A stretch of DNA of 64,000 nt, taken from assembly GCF_943734655.1 (NCBI RefSeq), contig NC_071355.1, forward strand, positions 192,087,939 through 192,151,938, in the 5' to 3' direction. A program made the position numbers and the translations under genes. Below are positions 1 to 12,000 of this stretch, in pieces. The notes under the pieces were generated by a model. The model was not told the DNA's origin, searched no databases, and saw only the letters and a program-made list of their open reading frames with translations. The first letter of the stretch is position 1; each line of letters starts with the position of its first letter. The DNA comes from Sabethes cyaneus (taxonomy: Eukaryota; Arthropoda; Insecta; Diptera; Culicidae).

Positions 1-726
1 GTTTCTATTATTCGAAATTCGGAAGCATATCGAATTTAAGATTCGATTTACCGGAGTAAAAATATGCTGTGTAAATGTCATAGTTCAGAATTTTACTGAA
101 TTCCGTTACTAGTGAACAGTACAGAATCACAGTAGGCATTTTGGTAGAGTGATCTGAAAGAATGCGAAATACAAAAAGCGGACTGCGGAGTAAAAATTAA
201 CGCTTTTTTAACTTCTGGACCCGTGACCAAGAAAATTTATCAAAAGGAGCACCCTCAAAAGAGTTTACTGCCTTTTTTGGAGTAGCATGAGGTTGATTTT
301 TTCTTCTGGTCCAATTTGGCAATCTGTCATTAGGCAAATTCGAATTTATCATTCTTAGTAAAGGTGTGTGCGGTTAACAAGCGCCAAACCGTTGGAATCC
401 TTATAAAAATATCTTTCTTTTGGCTTCAAAAGATTAAATTTTATCCAGCAGCCTTTGGAGATATTGAGAAAATTGATTTTTTAGAAAAAAAATCCTACTG
501 TGCATTGGTACCATGACAATGGTGTCACTGTGGTTCCCAACAAGTGGAGTCCAGTCAATATTTCAGAGATAAAGTCGAAGGAAAAAAACTAGAAGATTGT
601 AAAGCGCAAACCGAAGCCGTAAAGTGGAATTGCCGCCAACGATGAGCTCAAGCGAAAATGGAGTTTGGTTGGAACTAACCCTCTTCGAGATAAATTCCGG
701 TAACGGAAAGAAGCATGGCTAAAACC
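1..726. other. no gene seen
   Basis: AT-rich sequence with no coding exon, RNA gene or repeat that I can support. By position it lies inside or downstream of the minus-strand pseudouridine synthase gene, whose next exon (after the one ending at 2972) was looked for here and not found. Confidence 0.5.
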
Positions 727-1260
727 AGTGTTGCGAAGCCCGCACTCGTGTGGTCTAATTTTCTCACACACGCGTACTCATTCTAACAAACACGCTGGCA
801 TGGGCATCCCTTTAAAACTCCCGCTTTTATTTCATCATGCAGTGCAACGAGTGTTTGCGCGTATGTGTTTAGCTAACAGCTAAACTAGTAGCTCGTCGTT
901 GCAGCCCGATCTGCTGATGTCGATTACACGCGAGGGCTCGCACTCTCGCCCGTGAGTAGAATCGAGGGCAAAAATGAAGAAGAAGAAGAAGAGAAAGTAA
1001 TGCAAAATTTGTATCCCAGTGCGTCACCAGCCTCACGGGCATTTGATTCCCCACGAGTTTTTTACCTCGGGAACAAGCCATGCAGGAAGACAATGTGACG
1101 ATGAGCGTGCGCGAGTGTGTGGGTAACAAAATATCTCACACAGCACCGGCTGCTGTTTCTTTTACGCCTGCGTGTGCGGCGTAAGTGTTGAATGCTATTT
1201 TTCTCATACTCTTTCGCGTGTGAGTAGGCATGGTTGACTTCTCGCTCGATTCGCAACACT
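727..1260. repeat. dispersed ~530 bp repeat with inverted ends, copy 1
   Basis: The left end AGTGTTGCGAA is matched by the inverted right end TTCGCAACACT. The whole unit is recognisably similar to 8486-9004, sharing the left block about CACACGCGTACTCATTCTAAC-like sequence, the middle block GAGTAGAATCGAGGGC and the right block GACTTCTCGCTCGATTCG. It is unusually GC-rich for the area and carries many short CTCG/CGAG motifs. The inverted termini suggest a non-autonomous DNA transposon. No target-site duplication is obvious and no transposase is encoded. Short open frames inside are chance products of the GC content. Confidence 0.65.
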
Positions 1261-2971
1261 CAACAATCAGCATAACACCCAGTAACGTTTTATGATATAA
1301 AATTTCAACACTCGAACAAGATTTTCGTATCTGAAATTTTTGTGTTCATTTTTAAATGTGAAAATAATAATAAATAACCAATATAAGCGTAACATTTTAG
1401 TGTAAATGAAGTTTTGAATATAGGTCATTCCAAGCGAAGTGTGCAAATTCCAATTTTTAATCGATTTTCTCGGATTTTAATTAAATTTGTTCGTTTCAGG
1501 TTTGGTAAAAATCTTAGGTTTGGTGCCGATTGGATCCCCTCGCTCAATGGAAGTATTCAGACTGAGCACGCTCTTTTTGCTACGATTTTGCTCTGTTGAC
1601 TCTACCAGCTCAGGCAAGCAGAATTGGAAAAAGTGATGCATATGGCACTAGAAGAATTGGGAATAGATTACTCCCCTAAGGTACCTCAGCACTGATATTA
1701 AAGTTTTTATCCAGTACTTAAACGGTACTAATATTCACCGATAAACCGGTGGTATTTGATTCTACTTGAGTAAGTTATCATGTTATTAAGTTATCATGTA
1801 AGTTATCCGTTAACGATAGACCTGCTCGCAAATGCGCGAAATATTATTATTTGCTGCTCTAATTTATGTGCGATGAGTATATTTTCATTACACTGTAAAA
1901 TCTAAAATTCTTCGATTACTTTCTTTATTCGACAACTTTAATCGTATTGAACTGACAATTTATAATCATAAGCTATGTAATGAAATCGCTGGGTTCTAAC
2001 AAAAACTGATCTCAAGACGCATTTCCTCAATATTTTTTGTGATTGATGGAATTAAAAAAATAAGTTATTAATTAACTTCTGTTACATGAACTTGTGCAAA
2101 AATGAGAAAGGTTTGTACCAAGAGTGAAATGATATTAATTATCGGTGGCGTTTATTTCGTTGTTTTGTCGGAGATTTTCTCTGGCGAAATAACTTCCTAT
2201 CTCGATTGCTCAACGTTTCGGCTAATTTTGATGGAATTCTTCGAAGAAAACTTTCTTTGTCGTTTCGTAGAATGTTATATTTGGGAAGGTCCCCACAAAC
2301 AGTCGAAATGACGAGTTGTTCTTCTAGATTTCCATAGTACTAGAAAAAGAACTCAAAGAAATTGTAAAATCAGTATAGAACAGTTTTAGCTCCTCCCAAC
2401 TAAATTTATTAAAATCTCTCATAAAATCACTGTTGGGGAATATTATTCGTAAAATACGTTCTTTTTTCCTCTTTACCCATTTTTCAATGCTTATATCTTT
2501 GACCGATAAGAAAAACTCATATCTAGTTTAATGTATCATTACATAAAAATCACAGGAAACAGTGCAAAAGATGAACTAACAGTTCAGACGGAATACAAGG
2601 AAGAATTTTTTGCTAATAAAAATAAATATCAAACACCTTTCGATCCCTGGCGATTCATGTTTTCGATGACAAACTCGCACTCGCATGAGTACAACGGACA
2701 CAAGCAAACAAACATTTTCAATTCTTTTAAGCCTTAGAACTGTAGTAGTTGTAGTAGTTAGTAAACATTGAACAACAGCGAACGATCGTATAAAAAATAG
2801 TTGCAAATTTAGAGCTCACAGAAGTAGATTAATCCGGAAAAAGTACTAAAAAACTTCAAAAGATTAGGATGAAAAATACACAGAAATAGCCAGAAAAAAG
2901 GTGGAAACAATGGAAGGGAAAGAAACGATAAAAAGATAAAAATTCTAATGGCGGTCATTTAAGCCACTTAC
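1261..2971. other. intron or downstream sequence, no gene seen
   Basis: Featureless AT-rich sequence downstream (on the minus strand) of the donor site at 2971. A continuation of the pseudouridine synthase domain (an HPxGR-type segment should follow the last exon) was sought on the minus strand and is absent, so the next exon lies beyond the left edge. Confidence 0.5.
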
Positions 2972-3059
2972 TGGTATAGATGCTGGTTTATTCACAACCA
3001 CAATATCGTCGTCCATGTGCACTATTGTGATTGGTTGACTAGTAACTGGAACTTCATGT
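2972..3059 (-). CDS. RPUSD2: pseudouridine synthase gene, start of catalytic domain
   Basis: 88 nt from acceptor TTTTCCAG to donor CCA|GTAAGT. It completes the Arg codon, then reads HEVPVTSQPITIVHMDDDIV and VVNKPASIP. The 'D-VVNKPA' strand is the conserved opening of RluA-type catalytic domains. The exon ends in phase 0, and the continuation lies outside the window. Confidence 0.88.
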
Positions 3060-6000
3060 CTGGAAAATACAACACTCATATGTAGATGAAATATGGCAGG
3101 TTGTTTGTTTTGTTTTTTTTCTCTGTTCCGTTGAAACGGTGTTCGGTTTGGGTTTGATTTTGTTTTCTAATGTAATAGAACTCTGGTTCTGTGTGTCTCG
3201 GTCGATCGGTGTTATGATTACGGTTACTGGGGTTCTGGATGGTCCTAGAACACGTCACGTACTATGGCGCAGGTTGGAAATCGAGAGAGGAAGCGGGATG
3301 AATGAGGTTGGGTTTAGTGGTTCTGTCGTAGTGATTTTTTTCTCTAAACAAGCAATACAACGTACATTGTTGATGAGCTGAGGATAGTAGGAAACTTAAC
3401 AATTTAGGTAGCATGGTTGAGGTAAAGTGCACAAGAAAATTGGAAAGAAATCCTATATCTGATTACATTTGCATCAGTAGATGAATGAAGGTGTGAAATC
3501 TGGTGCTAGCAGATGATCGATTTTGTCAAAAAGGTGACAAAATCTCGAACGATAGCAACATTGTTGTTAGCACATTTCGAACAAGTAAAATTGTCTTAGA
3601 ATTGAACGAAAACATACGGTTCAGAGTAGTTTGAATCAATATCATAGAACAAAAACTACACATATGTTATAAAAAATAGTGAACAACAAGTGAAGTTTAT
3701 TAGTTTAACTTCCAAAAAAGATTGAAAACGTGACCTGAATAAAATAATTCCAAGAAAGCAATTCAAAGCATAAAATCTAGTTAAGAAACGTTTGAAGATC
3801 GGTGCTGGATTGATTTGTGAAACACATATATGAATCGGTGATTGGAAATGTGGGAAAAGTGGGTAGGAGGGACGCCAAGCTTAGGCAAGATTGTAGTTGT
3901 GGTTTTGCCTCTGCGGTCATTCAATTGGTTTTGTTCTTCTACTGCATCAACGGAAATGTGGTGGGGAATTATGTCTGTGGATGGATTCGTCTCTGAGTAA
4001 CTGTTTGTTTTATCAACGGTAAAGGCAAATATGTACATTGCTTGAGAGTGTGTGTCCTGGCTTACATTTGACTCAAATTACGCGCTTTCGCAGTTTAGTT
4101 CTGACTAAGTTTAGTCTCGCAAGGCACTACTATGGTACAGATTGTTCGAAATCAGTCCAAACATCTTTTATACACATTGTTTTGGGTGCTCAGTCACGGC
4201 TGTTTTCGTTTCGTTCAGTATTTAGGAAAATCAAAACCGTTTCTACAAACTACTGAAACAATACGAATCAGGGAAACGTCGAACTAAAACAAGCCGCTCG
4301 AGAGCCGGTCCGCCGAATTACCTGTGCACGATATTAGCCAGGAGATCGTTATGCTTTAACCTATAGTCTGTTGGCACTTTTTCGTAGTTCACAGTCAGCG
4401 TTCCGGCCTTGATGCACCGTTCGTACTCCTCGGCCGGATGGGCCCGAAACTCGCGGGCGAACACATCCAGAATTTTCTCGCCCACCCAGCGGCCCTTGGT
4501 GAACGTGGTGAAAGTAAAGTAGTAAGGATACACTTTACGTAGGCCTGTTGGAACACAAAGTAAACAACACAATCTCCATTAGTACTGCGGAACAATGCCG
4601 AGCTGATCCATAAAAAGCAATTAAACAACTCAAAACGGGATTAGTCCTATCCGGCGGCATAAACCGATCGGCAAACATGTGTCCCCGCTAGTGTTTCACT
4701 GTTGTCCGTCGGAAAATAACTCACCATTTTCGATGTAGTAAGACGTCTCGTGGTACCGTTCGTCCGTGAATCCAGGCCGTTTGGCTTTCAACGCTTTGGT
4801 TTCCAGTTTTGCCTGTAGAAATAAAAGATGAAAAAAAAAGTTAGAAATATAAGAATCCTCCCACGTATCTATTGACAAAAGCATTAATGGATGTGATTGA
4901 CTGAAAAGCTCCAGAAGAAGCGATCGCCTGTTTGGATAGTAAACGCATTTCCCGGCCCGTTCCATTCGTGCGGCTTTATCCTAAACCAAATAGCGACGAA
5001 GTAATACAATCAGAGTGACAAGCAAAGTCCTTCTGTCAACAGAAGCTACGGTTTTAATGTGATATGTGATATCAGCTGGCTGGCTTAGGTGAGCGCCATC
5101 ATTGGGGCTACCCACGGAAGAGGAAAAACTGTCACAAGCCCTGGCTGACTCCCTAGCTGCTGTTAAAATAAGCTGTTTGCGTAACAGATTAAAATAAGTT
5201 AAACCATAATATATTAAATATTGATCACCGCATTACAGTCTATAACATAAGCCATTTACAATTTACGGAGAAGAAAAGAAAAACAACATTGCCGAACCAC
5301 TTTCAATTACATCGAAATTGACTTCCCCTCGAACCCCCTCCCATGCCGACCACCGAGTCCCTGATCCCGAGACTAAAGTCGAATTATGAATCATAATTTC
5401 CGAGTAAACGACGATGCTCAATAACAATATCCATGCTGCCAATTGTCTCAATCGATTCATTCTCTCCCCACTTCTCCGGTGCCTTCAACTCAACGTCGAA
5501 GGCAACCTCGACATCGCGTCGTTCCGCTTCGTCATTGTGTCAGTCATCTTCATCTGATCTTTTCATCAGTCGTCTCGCCTCGTCTCGTTAGCTACCAGAG
5601 CGGCGACCGACCGCAATGTCGGGCGGGATTGTGTTCTTTATTGTACTTCCACTTGTTGACCCCGAACGAAGTACGCAGTCAAGATTTGCCCCGTTCCCTC
5701 TGCTCTTCCCGGAATGTCTCGTCGTGCGTAGTCTGATTATCATCAGGAAGAAGGACGAGAGGGGAGGCGGGTGGCAAAGTGGGACTTGTTACGCCCCAAA
5801 ACACGTCCCTGATCCGATATGACAAGCTGGCTCTGTAATCGATGTTAAATTAATGGTCGAGCGACTCATAAAATCGCGATTGAGCGGAAGAGACCATTAT
5901 GATAATACGATTGGGATTTGATTGTTTCGCGAAATGGTTCCTTCACATCGCAAGGCAGGCAAATTATCATAATTTCCGCCCCGAGGGTGACGACGATGAC

Positions 6001-9000
6001 GATGACGACGACGACGCGCCATGCGGGTTGACATTTCGTAGGCAGGCTCTGGTTAAGCAGCAGAGCATCGAGACACCACAGCCGGCGTTGAGTGACCGAA
6101 GCGAGAAAAAAAATACGAGCAGATAAGGAAAGATGGCCTATTTCTGCAGCGTACCAGCAAGGCTGAGCAATTAGGATGAGCGATGAAATGTACATCTTGC
6201 TCTGGAATCGAGATGCTGCAGCCAGCCAGGAAGAGCAAAAGGGGTCAATTATCTGAAAGTAAAATCTAAGGATGATAAGAATGGGCAACGAACGAAGAGG
6301 AAGGACTTCAGTTTAATCTTATGTCGTAGTAAAATTAAATGGAACATTTTACTCATTTCGTCGTAAAATTAAAAAGAGTGCATTGATTCTTAAGTGCCGG
6401 GAGGCACGTAAATAATTTATGATCAAAGAGTATGTATATATGTTAAATCAAATTAGTAAGACTGCCTCAAAATGGTAAAATTGCAAAGCGGAATTCTAGA
6501 GAAGAATTGACCGTATATAATTTGATTGAGAATGTGCGTACCTAATCACTATAAGCCCATTACTCTTCTACCTACTAGTCGTTATAATGCTTGTGATGGG
6601 CGTGAAAAATTGAACGAAACCAGTTCTATTTAGAAATTTTGGAAATTATATCAGATTTTATAAAAAAAAATTTATTTTCTTATACCCGTAAATCATATTT
6701 AATCTGAACTGCTCCCATACTAACGCAGCCAATTGTTGAAAGCCTTCAGGAAAATGACGATTCTACCATTTTTTTTGTCGATAAGCATACTAACTGAGCA
6801 GTATGTAACGTGGAGCATGGAAAAAAGCGTGGACCTCCCATACCAGACGTATCCCATATCAATTGTGAATATATTAATACATATTGTTGAGAGTAAATCC
6901 AAATAAAGCCTATGGGTTACGTTTAATTTTCAAAACATGGCATTCTGCTTTTGAACATACTGGTTAAATTTGAAGAACATTTGAAAGGAATAAAAAAATC
7001 GTATGTAAAGTTATTGAGCATAATTGACTTTTAGGTGCTTTTTTTAAGCACATCAATATATTTCGCAACCAGTAAGAGATAAATAGTTACTATTTTCTGC
7101 AAAGTTGCTTATTTTAGTATGTTATACAACTTTTGGGAAGAAAGAAAAATTGTTTAAATTATTTAAAAAAACAAAAGTTGATATCACCCTTATAGGTGAA
7201 TTTACGGTCACCTTAATAGTGCAGATAGGTGCGCTATGTTTTATTAATAAACTTCTACAAAGACACCACCTCTGAAAAATTACGCATATTTTACCCAATT
7301 GCTAATGTCCGCTTTTTGCGATTCTTGTATTTCTTGTACTGCTTTTTTTTGAACCCTTTGATCCAAAGAATATTACAGTATCCTCTGCAAAGAGATTTAG
7401 TTATACTATCTTGTCGCTAATTTTATATCGTTTATTTACATGATGAATAGGACGGATCCCAGCACACTTCCTTGAGGCACGCCAAGAGGAACATTCAGTA
7501 GTAAATGACATTTTTTGACCATATTTCCACACCTGTGTGACTTATCAGTCAAATAAGCCATATCTTTTAAAAGTTTTCGAGAGCATAGGGCGCGAAATGG
7601 TCTCGAAAGCATGTTTTAAATCTTTGAACACGACTACAATTGTTTTACGAGCCGTTCACATACGTTTTCATTCAGAAAGAAGAAAACTAAAGAACGGTTT
7701 GGACGAGACCCCGACAGTTCAGTGATTAGAATTTCATTTGAATTTAGATACTCTGGTACATTTTCATACACAGGTAGTACATTTATTGGTCTGAACTAAA
7801 CTCCTTAGCTTTAGCTGTATCATAAACTTTCTGTATCGGAACCACAACTGATTGTTGATTGGTGGAAACACTCTAGTCTCGAGGAATTCATTTATAAATT
7901 GCCATAAATTCTCTCACCTGAATCGTTCAGGTTCGGCGTTTCAATACCGTTTCAATAATCTTCACGAGATTGGTAACTGGCTCAAACATAGTCAACCTTT
8001 CAGTTGAATCTCCTTAAATAATGAACTAAAATTTTATCCTAAACATTTTCAAAACATCGTTAATTTGTTGCGTACTGTCAGGAAAATATTTATTAAATTT
8101 ATTTCATACTACATTTTCTTTCTCAATATCTGTACCATTTAACTTAACAAATTTCATCGTCATCAGCAGCCTAGAGTCCGAGAAACTTGTGCTGTTTCAA
8201 GCACTCGTCTCCATTTAACTTGGGTCACTCATCGCCAATGTCCCAGTCGTCTAAGATTGAGCCCCCCTATTCCTAGTGCCGGTGAGGTTGTTGAAGAGAA
8301 CTGTTTTCGTCGCACAATCGTCCAGCATCCTTACGACGATGAGAATTTCTCAAAGCATATGGCCTATAGCTCGTGATTCAAACGCCTCCGTCACTCTCTA
8401 CTTTCAGTTTGTACTACTCCAAATATTGTCCGCAGCCGCTCGAACACGGTAAAGGCGCGTATGCTCTCCTTGAGCAGCATCATACAGTGTTGCGAAGCCC
8501 ACACTCGCGTGGCCTAATATTCTCACACACGCGTACTCATTCTAACGAGCACGCTGGCTGAAGCATCCCTTTCGGACATGCACTGCGACGAGTTTTTACG
8601 AGTGTGTATTTTGCTAACAGCAACAGTCGTCGCTCTCGTTCATCATTGCAGCCCGAGCTGCTGATACCGATTACTCGCGTGGGCTCGTACTCCCTCTCGT
8701 GAGTAGAATCGAGGGCGACGAGGCAGAAGAAAAGAAAAAGTAATGCAAAATCTGTATCACAGTGCGCAACTAGTCCTCGCGGGTAGCAGATTGCCCACGA
8801 GTTATTTGACTCGCGACTAAGCTATGCAGGAAGACAATATAGGGCTGTACGTTCACGAGTGTGTAGGTAGCAGAGTATCTGCACACAGCAACGGCGGCTG
8901 TTTGTTTTACACTTGCATGAGTGGCGCATGCGTTGAATGCTATGCTTCTCACACTTTCTCGCAGGAGAGTTGGCGTCGTTGACTTCTCGCTCGATTCGCA

Positions 9001-12000
9001 ACATTGGTGTCAAGTCCATAAAGAACAACGGATCTAGTAAAGATTTTGCATATTATCAGCTTCGTACGCTTGCGTATGCTTCTTGATCGTAGTTTTTTGT
9101 GAAGGACAAAATAGGCTCGATTTCCTACTTGAATTCTTTTTATTGTTGTTCGCGGTTACCTCATGCGGTCTTTCGGTCATCGCGGTTATCCTTTGAGCCT
9201 CTTCCTTTCATGTATTTGGTCTTCGACGCATTTATTTTTAGCCCACTCCGCTTTCAGTCTGGAGTAGATTACCTCCGCCGTTGCAAAATTCTTGGTTACC
9301 CAAGTAACTATTTGGGTTTTATTACACACTTGTAATGGCATTTAAGATCAAAATTGGTCATGAAGACCGTCATAAGAGTACAATAAAACTCACATTGTTG
9401 CTTGGGTATGATATCACAGGCATCTGCAAAGCCTAGCAGTTAGTAGCATAACCTTTGATGAAAATGGTGACTTTTGTTTTGATGCCCACTCGTCGGATGC
9501 AGGAAAAGACGTCACCTTGTCTTAACGCGTTCCAATCGTAATCAGTCGCGTCAGTTTATTCGGAAAACCGTGTTCGTACATTATTCACCATATCTGGTGT
9601 CGATCGACTGTATCGTATGCTGCTTTAAAATCAGCAAAAATGTAATGTATGAGCACGTTATACTTCCGACAATTCTGCCAGATCCGTCGGATCTGTCGGA
9701 GCCCCCCGCATGAAGCCGGCCTGATAATTTCCTACGAAACTTTGTGCTGTCGGTAACAGCCGTCGTAATAGAATCTGGGAGAGTACTTTGTAGACGACGT
9801 TTACTAGTATTATGCCGTGATAGTAGCAATAGTCGAGCCGGTCACCCTGTTTGCAGACGGGTTGTACTGTAGGATATTATGTTATCTGTTGTACAAGTTA
9901 AAAGATGAGAGGTTTTGTGCTCACGGGAGAAGATATGACGGCATAGAATATCACTCCCGCGGGCTTTTTCCTACTCCGCGAATAAACAAGAATTATTTGG
10001 GTAAGAATTATTTGGGACCGACCACGTCTTCTATCCATTCCGACGGTAGCTCCTCCTCCCAAATCTTGGAAATAACTCAGTTTAGAACAAGCGTTTCTCG
10101 ACCATGCCTTCAAAGCTCTGCCGGTAGGCGATCCTTACCGGCGGCTTTGTTGGTCTTTAGCAACCCGATTTCTTATTCGACTTCTTGGAGTTCACGTGCC
10201 GGGACGTTACTGTCTTTCATATGCACTACTGCATTAACCTCCGTTCCGCCTCCTTCTACAACTTCGTCACTGAGGTGTTCATCATGGAACTGCTTCCTCC
10301 TGTCGATCATCTCGCGCTCGTTTGTAATTAAATTCCTCATCCCTAACATGTCAGGTTTCCGTAGATAACCCATACGAGTTTGGTTCACCTTCTCGTGAAA
10401 CTTGCGCGTGGCACTACTTGTCATATCCACTTGTATTATTTTTACTCTTCCATAGCGCTTTGAACACTTTCCAGCACAAGCAACAATTTGGGTTTTATTA
10501 CAGTCTTATGATGGCATTGAAGACCAAAATAGGTCTTGAAGACCACCACAAGAGTACAATAAAACTCACATTGTTGCTTGGGAGGGACAATGACTGTCGT
10601 TTTGTTCTCCTTAATTTGGCGCCGTATATTAGGATTCTTTGCCGTCTTCACCATGAATATTTGAATCTTAAAATTCGATATTGTGTCCAAATTAGCTCTT
10701 TCAACTACTACTAGCAGTCAAATAGTGTTTGTGTTACTCATTTTTGAGACTTTTCAGTTCAAATGTATATCCTATCTCTTGTGAGAAGTACTTGGATTTC
10801 ACCACAACTAGCTGATGTACACAATGTTCTAGGATTATTCCAAACATTTCAGTTTTCTCATGTAAATTTCGCTCATCAGAGCAAAGCGGGCTTGCTCTAA
10901 GTAAAATTAGCATTTTTTTTGAACATTTCTTTCGTCACTTTATTGTTATAAGTTCTTCGTCATTGCAAGCGATCGGCTGAGTTTTATTATCGGATACTTT
11001 ATACTCTTTAAGTACTAGCACAACTATCCCATCATTATTGAATTCATTATTTTATGGCTGAGTTCCTATTTGCGCGGCAGTATCTGATGTGTGAAACTAA
11101 GTTCCGGACGTTTTTTTTAAATTTGTAAATAACTCTGGCGTGCCTCAAGGCAGTAATATGGGCTCTTTGCCATTTTCACTGTTTTTTAATGACGTAACCT
11201 TACAGGGTGAGTAGTAAAAACTGTCAGTGTTTTTTGAACGTGATTAATACTAAATGGATTATTCACAGATGTGTCTGCATATGTTTCGTTTGTTTTGAAT
11301 TTTCATTCGTTTAAGAGCCGTGGTTAATCATGGACGCAAAAAGGGAACTTGCGATAAGCCTGTTTTTGGAAAATTTTCGACAGTGTGATATTTTAAAGAA
11401 GCTGACATCACCCGGAATACACGAAAGATTTATCTTTTTGTTTTAATTTTTTTGATCACCGTATATTTATGTATTGGCTTTCGGGTTAATGTTTCTCGGT
11501 GAAAAACCAAATTTACAATTTTTTTAAATTACGTTTCGGTTTACTGTTTTTACTCAGCCATCATCAGATTAAACAATATTTATAGTCAACTAAAAAACAC
11601 TAAACTTTTGTTATCCGCTGTCTCTTCTATGATGACGCTGTTCGCGTCGTGTGCGGTTGGATTTTCACCGAGAAACATCAACCCGAAAGCCAGTGAAGGA
11701 TTTATCTTTCGTACCATCAAGCGATAGAAGGAAACCGGTTCTCGAAAAATACTCCCCAAACCTTGCCGTAAACGCACTGTGAAGACATCGGAATCAGTCT
11801 GGATGTAAGAAGGCCAAGGAACTGGGAATTTCGCAGTCAACCGTGAAGAATATTTTATGAAAAAGATATCGGCAACTGCCTAAATGGAAAAGTGATTATG
11901 AAATTCTGTTTTCGAACGAAAAAATGTTCCTGTTACAGGATCACCACAACGAATAAAATGAGCGGATCTATGCAGCACATCTTTCTGGTATTCCACGGGA

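Larger units (their letters stand above)
8165..10470 (-). pseudogene. non-LTR retrotransposon ORF2 relic, interrupted by two insertions
   Basis: Read from right to left. It opens with ATRKFHEKVNQTRMGY and NLITNEREMIDRRKQF, then KVLSQILLRRLLPTAQSFVG and NYQAGFMRGAPT (the RT core). A degraded LLGFADACDI replaces the usual FADD box. It continues INASKTKYM and VGNRAYFVLHKKLRSRSIRK up to VVLYG at about 9010, then, after an unrelated 519 bp block, RAFTVFERLRTIFGVVQTES. It ends near WRRVLETAQVSRTLG. The order matches the 3' half of a mosquito LINE ORF2. A MITE (9299-9406) and the 530 bp repeat (8486-9004) sit inside it, and the frame resumes after each. Stops, frameshifts and the lost catalytic Asp make it inactive. 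The clade is uncertain (RTE/CR1-like). Confidence 0.75.
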
